DNA of 64,000 nt from Phycisphaerae bacterium (GCA_029260165.1 JAJDDT010000062.1:58342-122341); one strand, 5' to 3'; counted from the stretch's first letter, positions 25,173 through 34,382 are shown. Translations and numbers: made by a program. Notes: generated by a model not told the origin, from the letters alone.

Positions 25173-27193
25173 ACGCACAACGACAGTCCTGGACCATCTG
25201 GATCGTGATTTGCGTCGCGTTTGTTTCCGGCGGATGCCGTGAGAAGGATCGCGGTGGCGACGGCAGGAAGGTTGTGGTCATCGGGTTCGACGGAATGGAT
25301 CCGCGTCTGTGTACCAGGCTGATGGACGCCGGTCGGATGCCGCATCTGGATCGTATGCGGCAGGCAGGGGGGTTCAAGCCGTTGGGCACGAGCATTCCGC
25401 CACAGAGCCCGGTGGCGTGGTCGAATCTTATTACCGGCGCCGGGCCTGGGGTGCATGGGATTTTCGATTTCATTCATCGCGATCCCGCCCATCAGGTTCG
25501 TCCCTATTATTCAGCCGCGGAAACGGTAGGGGGTGATGGTGGCTGGGAGGTCGGCGATCATGACATTCCGCTGACGTTTCCGCCGTTCAATCACACCCCG
25601 ACGCAGACGCTGCTCAAACGTGATGGCAAGCCGTTCTGGGATTTTCTCGATGAGGCTGGGGTTGAAACCCGCATTTATGACATTCCCGCCAACTACCCGC
25701 CGAGCGAGTCGCAGCATGGTCATTTGTGCTGTCTGGCAGGCATGGGCGTGCCGGACCTGCTGGGAAGTTACGGCACTTATCAGGTGTTTTCCGAGCGTGT
25801 CGTTCGGGAGATGAGCGAGGGGGGCGGTGTTCGCAAGCCGCTGATTTTTCGAGACGATGCAGCCAACGCAACGATCACCGGACCGCCCAATACGACGTCG
25901 AAAAAGCGGGAAAACGCATCGGTCGCTCTGCGCATTTTCCGCGATGTTGATCAGAACGCTGGCCGCATCGACGTACAGGGGAAGACGGTTGTTCTCAATC
26001 GCGGTGAGTGGAGCGATTGGACGCAACTTGATTTCGAGCTTGAAATGCCGTCGTTTATGCCGAACAACCATGTCTCCGGGATTGTGCGGTTCTACCTTGC
26101 ACAGGTGTCGCCGACGTTTCGACTGTATGTTACGCCGGTGAACATCGACCCGACGGATCCTGGTGAGTCGCGCGTGAGCGAGCCGGCGGATTTTGTCGAG
26201 GAGATCGCCGGTGAACTCGGTCTGTTCCACACGGCGGGTTTTCAGGAGGACCACAAAGCCCTGAGAAACGGCGTGTTCACGGAAGCGGAGTATCGCGAGC
26301 AGGCGGATTATGTGTTGCGGGAACGGCTGGCGTTGCTCGATTTCGCGACGGAGCGCTACCGCGACGGTTTGCTGTTTTTCTATTTTTCAAGCACCGATCT
26401 TCAGTCGCACATGTTCTGGTGGCAGTCCGACGCGAAACATCCGATGCGGTCGAAAGATGATGCCAGAAAGTACAATGCGGTGATCGAGGAGTTGTACACG
26501 CGGATGGACGACATCGTCGGGCGAATCGTCGAACAGTATGGCAGCGAAGCCACGATTCTTGTGATGTCCGATCACGGTTTCTGCGATTTTCGCCGACAGT
26601 TCGATTTGAATACCTGGCTTCGCGATGGGGGTTTCATTCAGCCAAATACGGCGACGAGCATTCACACGCGGGCGGTGGATTGGACGCGGACCAGGGCGTA
26701 TGGATTGGGTCTGAACGGTTTGTATCTGAATCTGGCGGGGCGTGAGCGGGACGGTATCGTCGGGTCGCAGGACCGGGACGCGCTGTTGGCTGATTTGACC
26801 AGGAAGCTTTTGGCGGTTCGCGATCCAGCCGACGGACGACCGGTGATCAAGTCGGTGTATCGCAGTGACCAGATTTACGCCGGGGTGCATGTCGGGAAGG
26901 CACCGGATCTGATCGTCGGTTATCATCGCGGGTATCGAGCGTCGTGGGCGACCGCGTTGGGCGAGATGTCGGGCGAGGTCGTCACCGATAACGATTCAGC
27001 CTGGAGTGCGGATCACTGCGTCGCGGCGGACGAGGTTCCCGGGGTGTTGTTCTCGAACAGGCGGATTATGCACGATGCACCATCGTTGATCGATATCGCG
27101 CCGACGGTGTTGGCGGAGTTTGGCGTGGCGATTCCCAGGGCGATGGTTGGCCGGAGCGTTTTTGAAACACAACGGACCCTGGCGGAGAAATGA
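25169..27193 (+). CDS. Alkaline-phosphatase-superfamily lipoprotein, paralogue of upstream gene
   Basis: 674 residues, clearly related to the preceding protein across the full catalytic region: VVVIGFDGMDPRLCTRLMDA, TSIPPQSPVAWSNLITGAGP, LVMSDHGFCDFRRQFDL and SADHCVAADEVPGVLFSNR. Instead of membrane helices it carries a lipoprotein signal (FVSGGC lipobox), so it is probably anchored outside the cytoplasmic membrane. A phosphodiesterase or phosphatase on an envelope glycan or lipid headgroup is a reasonable guess. The ATG overlaps the preceding stop (ATGA). A 61-residue gene follows immediately. Confidence 0.87.
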   Translation: MNAQRQSWTIWIVICVAFVSGGCREKDRGGDGRKVVVIGFDGMDPRLCTRLMDAGRMPHLDRMRQAGGFKPLGTSIPPQSPVAWSNLITGAGPGVHGIFDFIHRDPAHQVRPYYSAAETVGGDGGWEVGDHDIPLTFPPFNHTPTQTLLKRDGKPFWDFLDEAGVETRIYDIPANYPPSESQHGHLCCLAGMGVPDLLGSYGTYQVFSERVVREMSEGGGVRKPLIFRDDAANATITGPPNTTSKKRENASVALRIFRDVDQNAGRIDVQGKTVVLNRGEWSDWTQLDFELEMPSFMPNNHVSGIVRFYLAQVSPTFRLYVTPVNIDPTDPGESRVSEPADFVEEIAGELGLFHTAGFQEDHKALRNGVFTEAEYREQADYVLRERLALLDFATERYRDGLLFFYFSSTDLQSHMFWWQSDAKHPMRSKDDARKYNAVIEELYTRMDDIVGRIVEQYGSEATILVMSDHGFCDFRRQFDLNTWLRDGGFIQPNTATSIHTRAVDWTRTRAYGLGLNGLYLNLAGRERDGIVGSQDRDALLADLTRKLLAVRDPADGRPVIKSVYRSDQIYAGVHVGKAPDLIVGYHRGYRASWATALGEMSGEVVTDNDSAWSADHCVAADEVPGVLFSNRRIMHDAPSLIDIAPTVLAEFGVAIPRAMVGRSVFETQRTLAEK

Positions 27194-27194
27194 C

Positions 27195-27380
27195 GTGAGC
27201 AGGATCAGGATCGATGCGGGTTTGTATGACCGAGTGAAGATTGTGGCGAACAAGGCCGGCTATGGGTCGGTGGATGAGTTTGTCGTGCACATGATTGAGA
27301 AAGAGCTTGAGAAAATCGAGACGGCGGACTCCGAGGATGAGGTGACCGAACGCCTCCGCGGGCTTGGGTATCTTGAGTAG
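27195..27380 (+). CDS. 61-residue partner protein of the phosphatase pair
   Basis: Starts at GTG 27195, one base after the preceding stop, with GGAG about 7 nt upstream. The N-terminal part RIRIDAGLYDRVKIVANKAG resembles a ribbon-helix-helix or similar small fold. The ending VTERLRGLGYLE looks like the LGYL endings seen at the C-termini of many sulfatase/phosphatase-superfamily proteins. It may be a subunit or regulator of the preceding enzymes rather than a DNA-binding protein. Function unknown. Confidence 0.65.
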   Translation: MSRIRIDAGLYDRVKIVANKAGYGSVDEFVVHMIEKELEKIETADSEDEVTERLRGLGYLE

Positions 27381-27433
27381 CGGTTTCACCACGAGTGTAA
27401 CGTTTCGGGCTTTGCGAACATCGTTTGTATTCC

Positions 27434-27458
27434 CGTCACCCACGAGGGGTGACGCTAC
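27434..27458 (-). repeat. Solo REP of family A
   Basis: Arms CGTCACCC and GGGGTGACG, ending in CTAC, i.e. GTAG plus hairpin on the minus strand. It lies 60 nt upstream of a family B copy in the gap 27381-27649, which holds no gene. Confidence 0.75.
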
Positions 27459-27517
27459 ATTGAATTGAACGCGGTCTGGTGCCTAATGACAGATGGATTG
27501 ACGCATCGTTAGCACAT

Positions 27518-27599
27518 GGGTGGCCCACCTCTTTAGAGGTGGGGGACTCGATTTCTGGTTGGGATTCGACTCCCCCACGGCTAAAGCCATGGCCCCCCC
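27518..27599 (+). repeat. Repeat family B (BIME-like), full copy
   Basis: GGGTGG followed by the hairpin CCCACCTC-TTTA-GAGGTGGG. A linker bounded by GGGGACTCG and CGACTCCCCC leads to a second inverted hairpin around GGCTAAAGCC and a closing GGCCC. Both ends therefore look like GTGG-headed REPs in inverted orientation. The downstream flank (ATGAGTAACGAGGCACCAG) is shared in part with the copy at 35867-35948. Confidence 0.8.
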
Positions 27600-27649
27600 A
27601 ATCATCAAACGATGAGTAACGAGGCACCAGTGCACGCATTTCTATATTG

Positions 27650-28576
27650 ATGGAAACCCTGGGAAAAATACTGGTTTGGTTGGGCAACGCGGTGGCGTGG
27701 TGCTGGTCTCTGATTGGCCACGCTGCGGATTCGGTGTGGGGTTTCATCTCGGCGGTCATCGGACCGGTGGCGTCCCCGCTGTTGGGTTGGCTTGATCCGG
27801 TTGTGACAATATTGGCGGACTCGTATTACACGATGTTCGATGCCTTCTCGCCGGTCGTCGGGTTGATCGTGACGAGCGGCGTCGTCGGGGTCGCCATGCT
27901 GATCGTGTTTCGCTGCACGTCCAATCAGGCGGGCATCGCGAAAGCAAAGGATGCGATCAAGGCGGAACTGCTGGCGATCAAGCTATACAAGGACGATCTG
28001 CGTGTGATGTTCGGGGCGCAAGGCAGATTGTTCGTGGCGACGTTGCGTTTGCAGGGGTTCATGATCGTGCCCATGTTGGTCATGCTTTTGCCCATGTTGT
28101 TGTTGCTCGCGCAGATGGGGACGCGTTATCAGCAGCGCCCATTGCGTTTGGGTGAGCGGACGCTGCTTCGCGTGGTCGGCGATGACGATGATGCGGGTAT
28201 TTCAGGCGAGGGATTTGATGTCGAGGTCGGACCGATCGCCGGTGATGGCGATCTCGTCTGGCGGGTCAGGGCGACCGAGGTCGGTGCACATACCATTCAC
28301 ATTAAGATCGGTGATGATTCGCTGAACAAATCGCTGGTCGTGGGAAAGGTCGGTCAGCCGGTGAGCGTCAAACGGCCTGGCGTCAAATGGACGTCGCGAT
28401 TGCTGCATCCACGGGAACGACCGATCGTCAATGACGCTGCTGTCAAAGCGATCATGATCGAGTATCCGGAACTGGACTCGTGGGTCTGCGGAACCGACTG
28501 GTGGTTCCTGACGTTTTTCGTCGTGTCGATGGTGACCGCGTTGATCCTGAAACCGGTTTTTCGCGTGAAATTCTGA
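27650..28576 (+). CDS. EMC3/YidC-like membrane protein with extra beta domain
   Basis: 308 residues. A long hydrophobic start (LVWLGNAVAWCWSLIGHAAD onwards) leads to the membrane segment VVGLIVTSGVVGVAMLIVF. Then comes a basic helical hairpin (AIKAELLAIKLYKDDLRVMF) and two closely spaced segments (MIVPMLVMLLPMLLLLAQMG). This order is that of the EMC3/TMCO1/YidC (Oxa1) superfamily of membrane insertases. Unlike these, it continues with a soluble domain of roughly 120 residues and a final C-terminal helix. Function as an insertase is inference. It converges with the aminopeptidase gene. Confidence 0.65.
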   Translation: METLGKILVWLGNAVAWCWSLIGHAADSVWGFISAVIGPVASPLLGWLDPVVTILADSYYTMFDAFSPVVGLIVTSGVVGVAMLIVFRCTSNQAGIAKAKDAIKAELLAIKLYKDDLRVMFGAQGRLFVATLRLQGFMIVPMLVMLLPMLLLLAQMGTRYQQRPLRLGERTLLRVVGDDDDAGISGEGFDVEVGPIAGDGDLVWRVRATEVGAHTIHIKIGDDSLNKSLVVGKVGQPVSVKRPGVKWTSRLLHPRERPIVNDAAVKAIMIEYPELDSWVCGTDWWFLTFFVVSMVTALILKPVFRVKF

Positions 28577-28588
28577 TCGATCGATCAG
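28573..28588. terminator. Perfect 16-bp palindrome across two convergent stop codons
   Basis: CTGATCGATCGATCAG covers the TGA of the plus-strand gene (28574-28576) and the TGA of the minus-strand aminopeptidase (28585-28587). It could act as a weak bidirectional terminator, but no U-tract follows. Confidence 0.4.
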
Positions 28589-29739
28589 CCGCGTCGGCCG
28601 CGTTTCGGTTGAGGCCAGTTGCTTCGCGTGAATCGTCCATTCTTTGAGATGACTTTCCCGTCCACCTCGATCGTTCCGCCCTTGCGCATGTCGAGGACCA
28701 GGTCCCAGTGCAAGGCGCTCTGGTTTCGTCCACCCGTCCCGGGAAGCGATGCACCAAGAGCCATGTGCACGGTACCGCCGATTTTTTCGTCGAACAGCGT
28801 GTTTCGCGTGTGTCGCGTGATCTGATAATTCGTGCCGATGGCAAGCTCGCCGAGAATGCGTCCGCCCTTGTCCTGATCCATCATGCTGTAAAGAAAATCG
28901 CGACCCTTGCCGGCGTCCGCCTCGACGACTTTGCCCGATTTGAATTGCAGGCGAATGTCGTGAACCTCGCGAGAGTGAATCACGCCGGGGAAATTGAACA
29001 CAACGACGCCTTCGGTCGCATTCTCGATCGGACCGGTGAATACCTCACCGTCTGGAAAATTCAGTTGTCCATCGCAGTTGATCCAGTTGCGACCCTTCAC
29101 CCCATAGCGAATGTCTGTGCCGTTGCGATGGATGTAACGTACCTCGCTGGCTTTGTTGAGAAAGTCCGCCAATCGCTGTTGGGCGACGCTGATTTTCTTC
29201 CACTCGGCGATCGGGTTGGGCGCGTGGAGCATGCCCGCCCGAAAAACGAAGTCGGCGTATTCCGTGAGCGACATCTCCGCGTCCTGGGCGGACGATTGAC
29301 ACGGATATTGCGTGCCGACCCAGCGGATTTTGTTTTTGCCCCTGGATCCGATGCGCTTGAGAAACTTTTTGAAAACAGGCTGACGTGCCTTGAGGGTTAA
29401 GGCCATGTTCTCGCTGTTCGCGTTGGACATGGCTTTGGAGTTTTCCTGTCCCCATGCGCTGATGTCGGCGTCGAGCGTTTCCACCTCGTGCATTTCAAAT
29501 GGTGATTCAAACGAAAGCTGGTGCTTTTTCCCATGACGGACGAGCAGTTCGGCGCATTCCTCGTCAGCAAGCCGCATCACCGGATGACCCCCCGCGTCGA
29601 GAATCTTTCGATACAACGCGAGTGCCAGCGGTGTCGCGACGGTGGACATGCGAATGCGCACAACGTCGTCTTTTTTCACCTTGACCGAATACTTAACGAG
29701 CACGTCCGCCAATCGATCAAGCCACGCGTCGTGCATCAT
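28585..29739 (-). CDS. M29 family aminopeptidase
   Basis: 384 residues, cytosolic. The N-terminal domain starts HDAWLDRLADVLVKYSVKVK. The metal-binding domain shows NFPDGEVFTGPIENATEGV, then GGRILGELAIGTNYQI and GGTVHMALGASLPGTGGRNQ followed by HWDLVLDM. These Glu, His and Asp positions form the dinuclear metal site of AmpS/aminopeptidase T. It removes N-terminal residues from peptides. It is the last gene of an operon with a peptide transporter and a lipoprotein (stop/start overlap at 29736-29739), which fits degradation of imported peptides. Confidence 0.9.
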   Translation of the reverse strand: MMHDAWLDRLADVLVKYSVKVKKDDVVRIRMSTVATPLALALYRKILDAGGHPVMRLADEECAELLVRHGKKHQLSFESPFEMHEVETLDADISAWGQENSKAMSNANSENMALTLKARQPVFKKFLKRIGSRGKNKIRWVGTQYPCQSSAQDAEMSLTEYADFVFRAGMLHAPNPIAEWKKISVAQQRLADFLNKASEVRYIHRNGTDIRYGVKGRNWINCDGQLNFPDGEVFTGPIENATEGVVVFNFPGVIHSREVHDIRLQFKSGKVVEADAGKGRDFLYSMMDQDKGGRILGELAIGTNYQITRHTRNTLFDEKIGGTVHMALGASLPGTGGRNQSALHWDLVLDMRKGGTIEVDGKVISKNGRFTRSNWPQPKRGRRG

Positions 29740-30644
29740 GGTGCGTCCTCGCCTGACTTGGCGTTGTCGTTGTCCTTTGCGATCTTGGCCCTGGCCGAGC
29801 GAAGCTTCTTCTCGGCTGTTTTGACGATGGCGTCGTGATAGAAAACGAGAATCTCCAGCGAGCGATAGCTGCGGAATCGTTCCATGTCGTCCAGCCCCTC
29901 GTCCCGTATCTCTTTTTTCTTCTCAATTACCTCGTCACGCTGCTTCCTGTGGTCCTTGATCTTTGTCATGAACTCACCAATCCTGTCCTCGGCCATCTTG
30001 ATCCGGATCTGGTGTCTTGCACTGCGCAGACATTCAAGTATATCTTTCTGGAATTGCATCGGGTCCGGGTCTTTGGGCTTCGATGCAACTTTGTCGGTGC
30101 ATTCTTTGAGCACTGCATTATACGCTTGGCCTGTTCCCAAATGCGCCATCAGGCTGCTTTCGTGACCCAATTCACCGTCTCTTGGCATGATCAAGCGCAA
30201 GATGGCTTTTGCCAAAGGTCCATCCCGTGTCTCGGTTCCACCAGGTAGATCGGGAACATTGTTCACTGTCGCCCCAAGCCTGGAGTTTTCTTCCCCTATT
30301 TCCAGGTCAGCCAGTCGCTTTGGAATCGATACCAACAATTCCGTAATGTCCGTCGCATTCGACGATTCGTCAGATTGGAATGGCGAGAGCTTCTCAACGT
30401 CGGCCACCACCGCCTGCCACGGCACTTCCCAGTCGCGATAGGCCTTCATGACGGAGTCTACATACGCTTGTGCCCCGACATCCAGCTTGCGCACCTGAGC
30501 GCCGACGGACGCGTTGCGTACATAGTCGAGTACCTCATCCGCGTTGGTTGGCGGCGTCTCCTGGCACCCGGTTGCATTCAATAAGATGATCGCGCAACCG
30601 ACGACAGCCATGGCGTGTTTGAGTTTTTGCGAAACCATCATCAT
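29736..30644 (-). CDS. Lipoprotein in peptide-uptake operon
   Basis: About 300 residues with a lipoprotein signal ending LNATGC. The rest is hydrophilic. The C-terminal third (KIKDHRKQRDEVIEKKKEIR, IVKTAEKKLRSARAKIAKDN) is highly charged and likely coiled coil. No family recognised. Overlaps at both ends with the OPT transporter and aminopeptidase genes suggest a dedicated role in that operon, perhaps in envelope passage of peptides; this is inference only. Confidence 0.7.
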   Translation of the reverse strand: MMMVSQKLKHAMAVVGCAIILLNATGCQETPPTNADEVLDYVRNASVGAQVRKLDVGAQAYVDSVMKAYRDWEVPWQAVVADVEKLSPFQSDESSNATDITELLVSIPKRLADLEIGEENSRLGATVNNVPDLPGGTETRDGPLAKAILRLIMPRDGELGHESSLMAHLGTGQAYNAVLKECTDKVASKPKDPDPMQFQKDILECLRSARHQIRIKMAEDRIGEFMTKIKDHRKQRDEVIEKKKEIRDEGLDDMERFRSYRSLEILVFYHDAIVKTAEKKLRSARAKIAKDNDNAKSGEDAP

Positions 30645-32554
30645 CCACCCATCAATACGTTAAATACCTGTGCACCAATGCCCAATAACGCACCGCCCGC
30701 GATCACACCCGCACAGACCGGTTCGAGGTTGTCCACAAACGTGCGTTTCATCAGCGACCGGTCATTCTTGAACGATTTCGCAGCCAACCAGAACAGGAAT
30801 GACCCAAAAAACATCGCGAAGCACGTCGTGAACGGAATCACAAACGCCAACCCCATACCCACGGCGGAAATGGGAAACCTGCCTTTGGACGCAACCTTCA
30901 CAATCTCCAGAACGACACCCGCCACAGCGCCGATCACCGCGGCGATGATCGCGGTCTGATGCAATTCGGACAACCCACGTGTCAGCACCTCAGCCACGGC
31001 TTTCCAAATCTGGGCAGCCGGCATCGGATATTGGTCGGTGATCAACCCGTCCGGATCACCCTTGAGAAACGCGAAGTAGAACACAGGCACCGCACAAAGA
31101 GCACCGGCGAAAATCCCCAGCACATGTCCGATGGCCTGGTGTCGCGGTTTGCCCCCCAACATGTACCCCGGCTTGATATCCATCAGCAGATTCGATGCGT
31201 TGCCCGCAACCTCACCCGTGATCGATGCACTGACGATGTTCGTTGTGATGTTTCCGGGAGAGATGCCCGCGAAGGTCACCTGCGTCAGCTTGCCGAGCGC
31301 TCCGGTCGGCGTGATCGACGTCAACGCGGTCGAGTGTGCGGCGATGATCGTGAAAACAAACACCAGCGGAATCGCGATCGCCCCCGCATAATACGCAACA
31401 CCAAAAAACCGGTGAGCCAGATAAACGACGACGGCTCCGACGAGCGGAATCCCGATCACAAACACGCGCATCGGTAATTCAATGTCCTTGAGACAGTCGT
31501 CGTCCGAACCACGCTTGCCACCGAGCACCGCCGTAAACGCCTTGATAATCATCTGCGGCTTGCTCAGAAAAGCGTACAGGCTCGCCGTCGTCATCATCGC
31601 GACCCCGCCCCACAACGCCCACGTCGTGATCCGCCGAAATCCGAATTCCAGCGTGCCTTCCGCACCCACGACACCGTAGATATCACCATGGCTGATCATC
31701 CACGGCGCCAGGACGCAGTAATTGAGAACAGCCCCGATCAGGAGCGACACGCCCGTCCGAATCCCCATCAACCCACCTGCCGCCATCATCACATGATCAG
31801 GCTCGAAACTCGCCGTCAACTGCGGAAGCGGGACGTCGGCGATCGACGCCTTCGTGCCGACCATGGAGTAGACCCAACCCTCCAGCGAGTGCGGCAACGC
31901 CATGAATTTCATGCCGATCCGCCCGAGGATGTCCTCCTGCTTGAAGAACTCCAAAAGAGCGGACCCAACCCCAAAAATGACCAGCAGCTTACCCTTGAAA
32001 ATTCCCGCACCCGCGTCGGCGGTGTGCAGCGCGTCCATAACCACACCAGCCGCCCGTCCTTCCGGAAAGGGATGCTGATCATCGTTGATGAATCGACGCT
32101 TGAGCGGAAAGGCAAACAGCACACCCAGTATCGACACGAAAATCACAAAGATCATGAGGGTCCATTTCGGAATCACCACATGCGTGATCATCATGTACGC
32201 AGACAGGCTCGCAATCAGCGGCGACGTCATGTACCCCGCCGCCGTCGCAATCGACTGCATGCAGTTGTTCTCAAGGATCGTGAACTCTTTGGCCAGTCCG
32301 ATGCCCTCAGCCACCTTGAAGAACACGAACGCAAGGATGACCGACGTGATCCCCACACCAAGCGTCCACCCCGTTCGCATCCCGACGTAAAGATTCGTCA
32401 GAGACAGGACAGCCCCGATCATCATCCCGAACACCGCGGACCGAAGCGTCAACTGAGGCATGTTCCCGCGGAACACATTCTCAAGCCACCATCGGTCCTT
32501 TTCCTCGACAGACCACGTTCGGATCTGTTCGTCCGTCAGTTGTTTGATCGCCAT
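30641..32554 (-). CDS. OPT family oligopeptide transporter
   Basis: 637 residues, about 15 hydrophobic segments. Characteristic blocks are LRSAVFGMMIGAVLSLTNLY, NCMQSIATAAGYMTSPLIAS and the later GNASNLLMDIKPGYMLGGKP. OPT proteins import peptides or metal chelates with protons. The ATG at 32554 opens MAIKQLTDEQIRTWSVEEKD; the longer frame to 32596 lacks family sequence. First gene of a three-gene operon with a lipoprotein and an M29 aminopeptidase. Confidence 0.93.
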   Translation of the reverse strand: MAIKQLTDEQIRTWSVEEKDRWWLENVFRGNMPQLTLRSAVFGMMIGAVLSLTNLYVGMRTGWTLGVGITSVILAFVFFKVAEGIGLAKEFTILENNCMQSIATAAGYMTSPLIASLSAYMMITHVVIPKWTLMIFVIFVSILGVLFAFPLKRRFINDDQHPFPEGRAAGVVMDALHTADAGAGIFKGKLLVIFGVGSALLEFFKQEDILGRIGMKFMALPHSLEGWVYSMVGTKASIADVPLPQLTASFEPDHVMMAAGGLMGIRTGVSLLIGAVLNYCVLAPWMISHGDIYGVVGAEGTLEFGFRRITTWALWGGVAMMTTASLYAFLSKPQMIIKAFTAVLGGKRGSDDDCLKDIELPMRVFVIGIPLVGAVVVYLAHRFFGVAYYAGAIAIPLVFVFTIIAAHSTALTSITPTGALGKLTQVTFAGISPGNITTNIVSASITGEVAGNASNLLMDIKPGYMLGGKPRHQAIGHVLGIFAGALCAVPVFYFAFLKGDPDGLITDQYPMPAAQIWKAVAEVLTRGLSELHQTAIIAAVIGAVAGVVLEIVKVASKGRFPISAVGMGLAFVIPFTTCFAMFFGSFLFWLAAKSFKNDRSLMKRTFVDNLEPVCAGVIAGGALLGIGAQVFNVLMGG

Positions 32555-32721
32555 AGGTAAGATCGCTCCCTGCCAACGTCGTTCGTGGGCGAACATGGGA
32601 CGGGCGTGTCGCCGCCAATCCGTCGCACCGCGCGAGACAGTCAGCCTTCACCCAAGGCGAACATCTTGTCGGGTGTCGCGAATGATGTCAAAGCGAATTC
32701 GTGATCACGCATTCCGCGGGG

Positions 32722-32860
32722 TGTAAGACAAAATCGGCGGGCACGATCGTGGAGTCCTGCAGCCACTCATTCTGTAGCGTCGCCCCATGTGGGCGGCGCG
32801 ATGGCAGACAGACGTCGTTTTTAGTTGGTCTGTTCGCGTACCCCTGGGCGAAATCGTGTT
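32722..32860 (-). repeat. Repeat family A (BIME-like), inverted copy
   Basis: Reverse-oriented relative to 43851-44009: AGACAAAATCGGCGGG, GATCGTGG, then TGTAGCGTCGCCCC with arms CGCCC/GGGCG, then CAGACAGACGTCGTTTTT. The second hairpin (GTACCCCTGGG) is degenerate. The gap 32555-32936 holds no gene besides this element. Confidence 0.7.
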
Positions 32861-32936
32861 TGCAGGTTCACGAACCCCCGGGGTCGGGACTCGCGCCAAG
32901 TCAATGAGGGGGTGTCAACCTGGCGAAAAACGCCCG

Positions 32937-34382
32937 TCAAATCCCCATTTCCTGGAACGATCGGGATATCTTGCCCAACGCGACGACGAAGGCAGCCGTG
33001 CGCAAATCGGGCACGTTCTTCCGCGTCCAGTAGACGTCGCGTATCTCGTTGTACGCACGACACATCGTGTCCTGCAAACCAGAGCGAACGAGGGTCAGCT
33101 CGTCACCCGTCGTACAAATGCGCTCGACGAGATTCTGCGGAACCTTTGACCCCAACATGTTCTCGATGGTCTCAACGATGGCTTCACCACGCACCGAGTC
33201 GAGGCGATTTTCGATGCGCCCGAAGCGAATATGCGAAATGTTCTTGATCCACTCGAAGTAGGAAACAGTTACACCACCAGCATTCAAATACGCGTCGGGG
33301 ATAATCACCTTGCCCATCTTGCGAAGGATCTCGTCGCCCTCAAAAGTCACCGGACCGTTGGCGGCCTCCGCGATCAGACGAGCTTTGATGTTCGATGCAT
33401 TTTCCGCCGTAATCTGCCCTTCGAGGGCAGCCGGGATAAGAATATCACAATCGTGCTCGAGCACGGACTTCCCATCTTCAACAAAAGTCGCCTCGGGGTA
33501 ACCCTTTACACCGCGATGTTCCAGAATCCAGGCGTAGACGCTTTCGACGTTAAGCCCGTCTTCATTGACGATGGCACCGTCGCGCTCGACCACGGCGGTG
33601 ATTTTCACACCATCCTCTTCCTGCAGAAACCTGGCCGCGTGGTAACCCACATTGCCGAATCCCTGCACAACAACCCGCTTGCCACCGAGTCCGTCGGACA
33701 GACCCGTCAAGCCCACGTCGCGCTTGTGACCAAAGAATTCCTGCAAACCGTATTGAACCCCCCGTCCCGTTGCTTCGCGACGCCCGACGATCCCGCTCTG
33801 GGTCGCAGGCTTGCCCGTGACACACGCGATCGCGTTAATGTCTCCGGGATAAAGAGCGCGGTAGGTGTCGGCGATCCACGCCATCTCACGCGAACTCGTG
33901 CCCATATCGGGGGCAGGCACATTCCTGCTCGGGCTGATGAAACCCGCCGCAGCGAGTTCCCGTGTAAACCGTCTTGTGATGCGTTCGAGTTCATCCTCGT
34001 CGTAATCCCGCGGGTTGATCTTGAGTCCACCCTTGGACCCCCCGAACGGAACGTCAACGATGGCGCACTTGTAGCTCATCAGTGCAGCCAGCGCTTCAAC
34101 CTCTTCCTGAACAACTTCCGGCGCATACCGAATCCCGCCCTTGACCGGAAGTCGATGCTCGCTGTGCACCGCCCGCCAACCCGAGAAGATTTGATATCGA
34201 CCCTTGATCTTGACCGGAAATCGCACCTGCAGAACCGAATGGCAATGCCTCATCTTTTCGGCAAAGCCCTCGGGAAGTTCGAGCGTCGCGACAGCACGGT
34301 CGTACATCTGGTAAACACTGTTAAGAAACGACGTGCCATGGGCCTTGCTGTTGTTTTTGGGGGCTGTTGCGGTCGCGCTCAT
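32937..34382 (-). CDS. gdhA: Glutamate dehydrogenase (Glu/Leu/Phe/Val family)
   Basis: 481 residues. HRLPVKGGIRYAPEVVQEEV and VPFGGSKGGLKINPRDY are the substrate/catalytic-Lys region, and RVVVQGFGNVGYHAARFL is the Rossmann nucleotide site. The size and the NAPDMGT-type segment (NVPAPDMGTSSREMAW) favour glutamate over leucine dehydrogenase. It interconverts glutamate and 2-oxoglutarate plus ammonia. The ATG at 34382 has GAGGA about 9 nt upstream. It lies downstream of a carbamoyltransferase gene on the same strand, another nitrogen enzyme, with 170 nt between. Confidence 0.93.
   Translation of the reverse strand: MSATATAPKNNSKAHGTSFLNSVYQMYDRAVATLELPEGFAEKMRHCHSVLQVRFPVKIKGRYQIFSGWRAVHSEHRLPVKGGIRYAPEVVQEEVEALAALMSYKCAIVDVPFGGSKGGLKINPRDYDEDELERITRRFTRELAAAGFISPSRNVPAPDMGTSSREMAWIADTYRALYPGDINAIACVTGKPATQSGIVGRREATGRGVQYGLQEFFGHKRDVGLTGLSDGLGGKRVVVQGFGNVGYHAARFLQEEDGVKITAVVERDGAIVNEDGLNVESVYAWILEHRGVKGYPEATFVEDGKSVLEHDCDILIPAALEGQITAENASNIKARLIAEAANGPVTFEGDEILRKMGKVIIPDAYLNAGGVTVSYFEWIKNISHIRFGRIENRLDSVRGEAIVETIENMLGSKVPQNLVERICTTGDELTLVRSGLQDTMCRAYNEIRDVYWTRKNVPDLRTAAFVVALGKISRSFQEMGI

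Noticed and set aside
23682..25178. 498-residue open frame on the minus strand opposite the first phosphatase gene
   Set aside because: Arg/His-rich translation with no recognisable motif, exactly antisense to a well-supported enzyme; a consequence of the GC-rich codon pattern.
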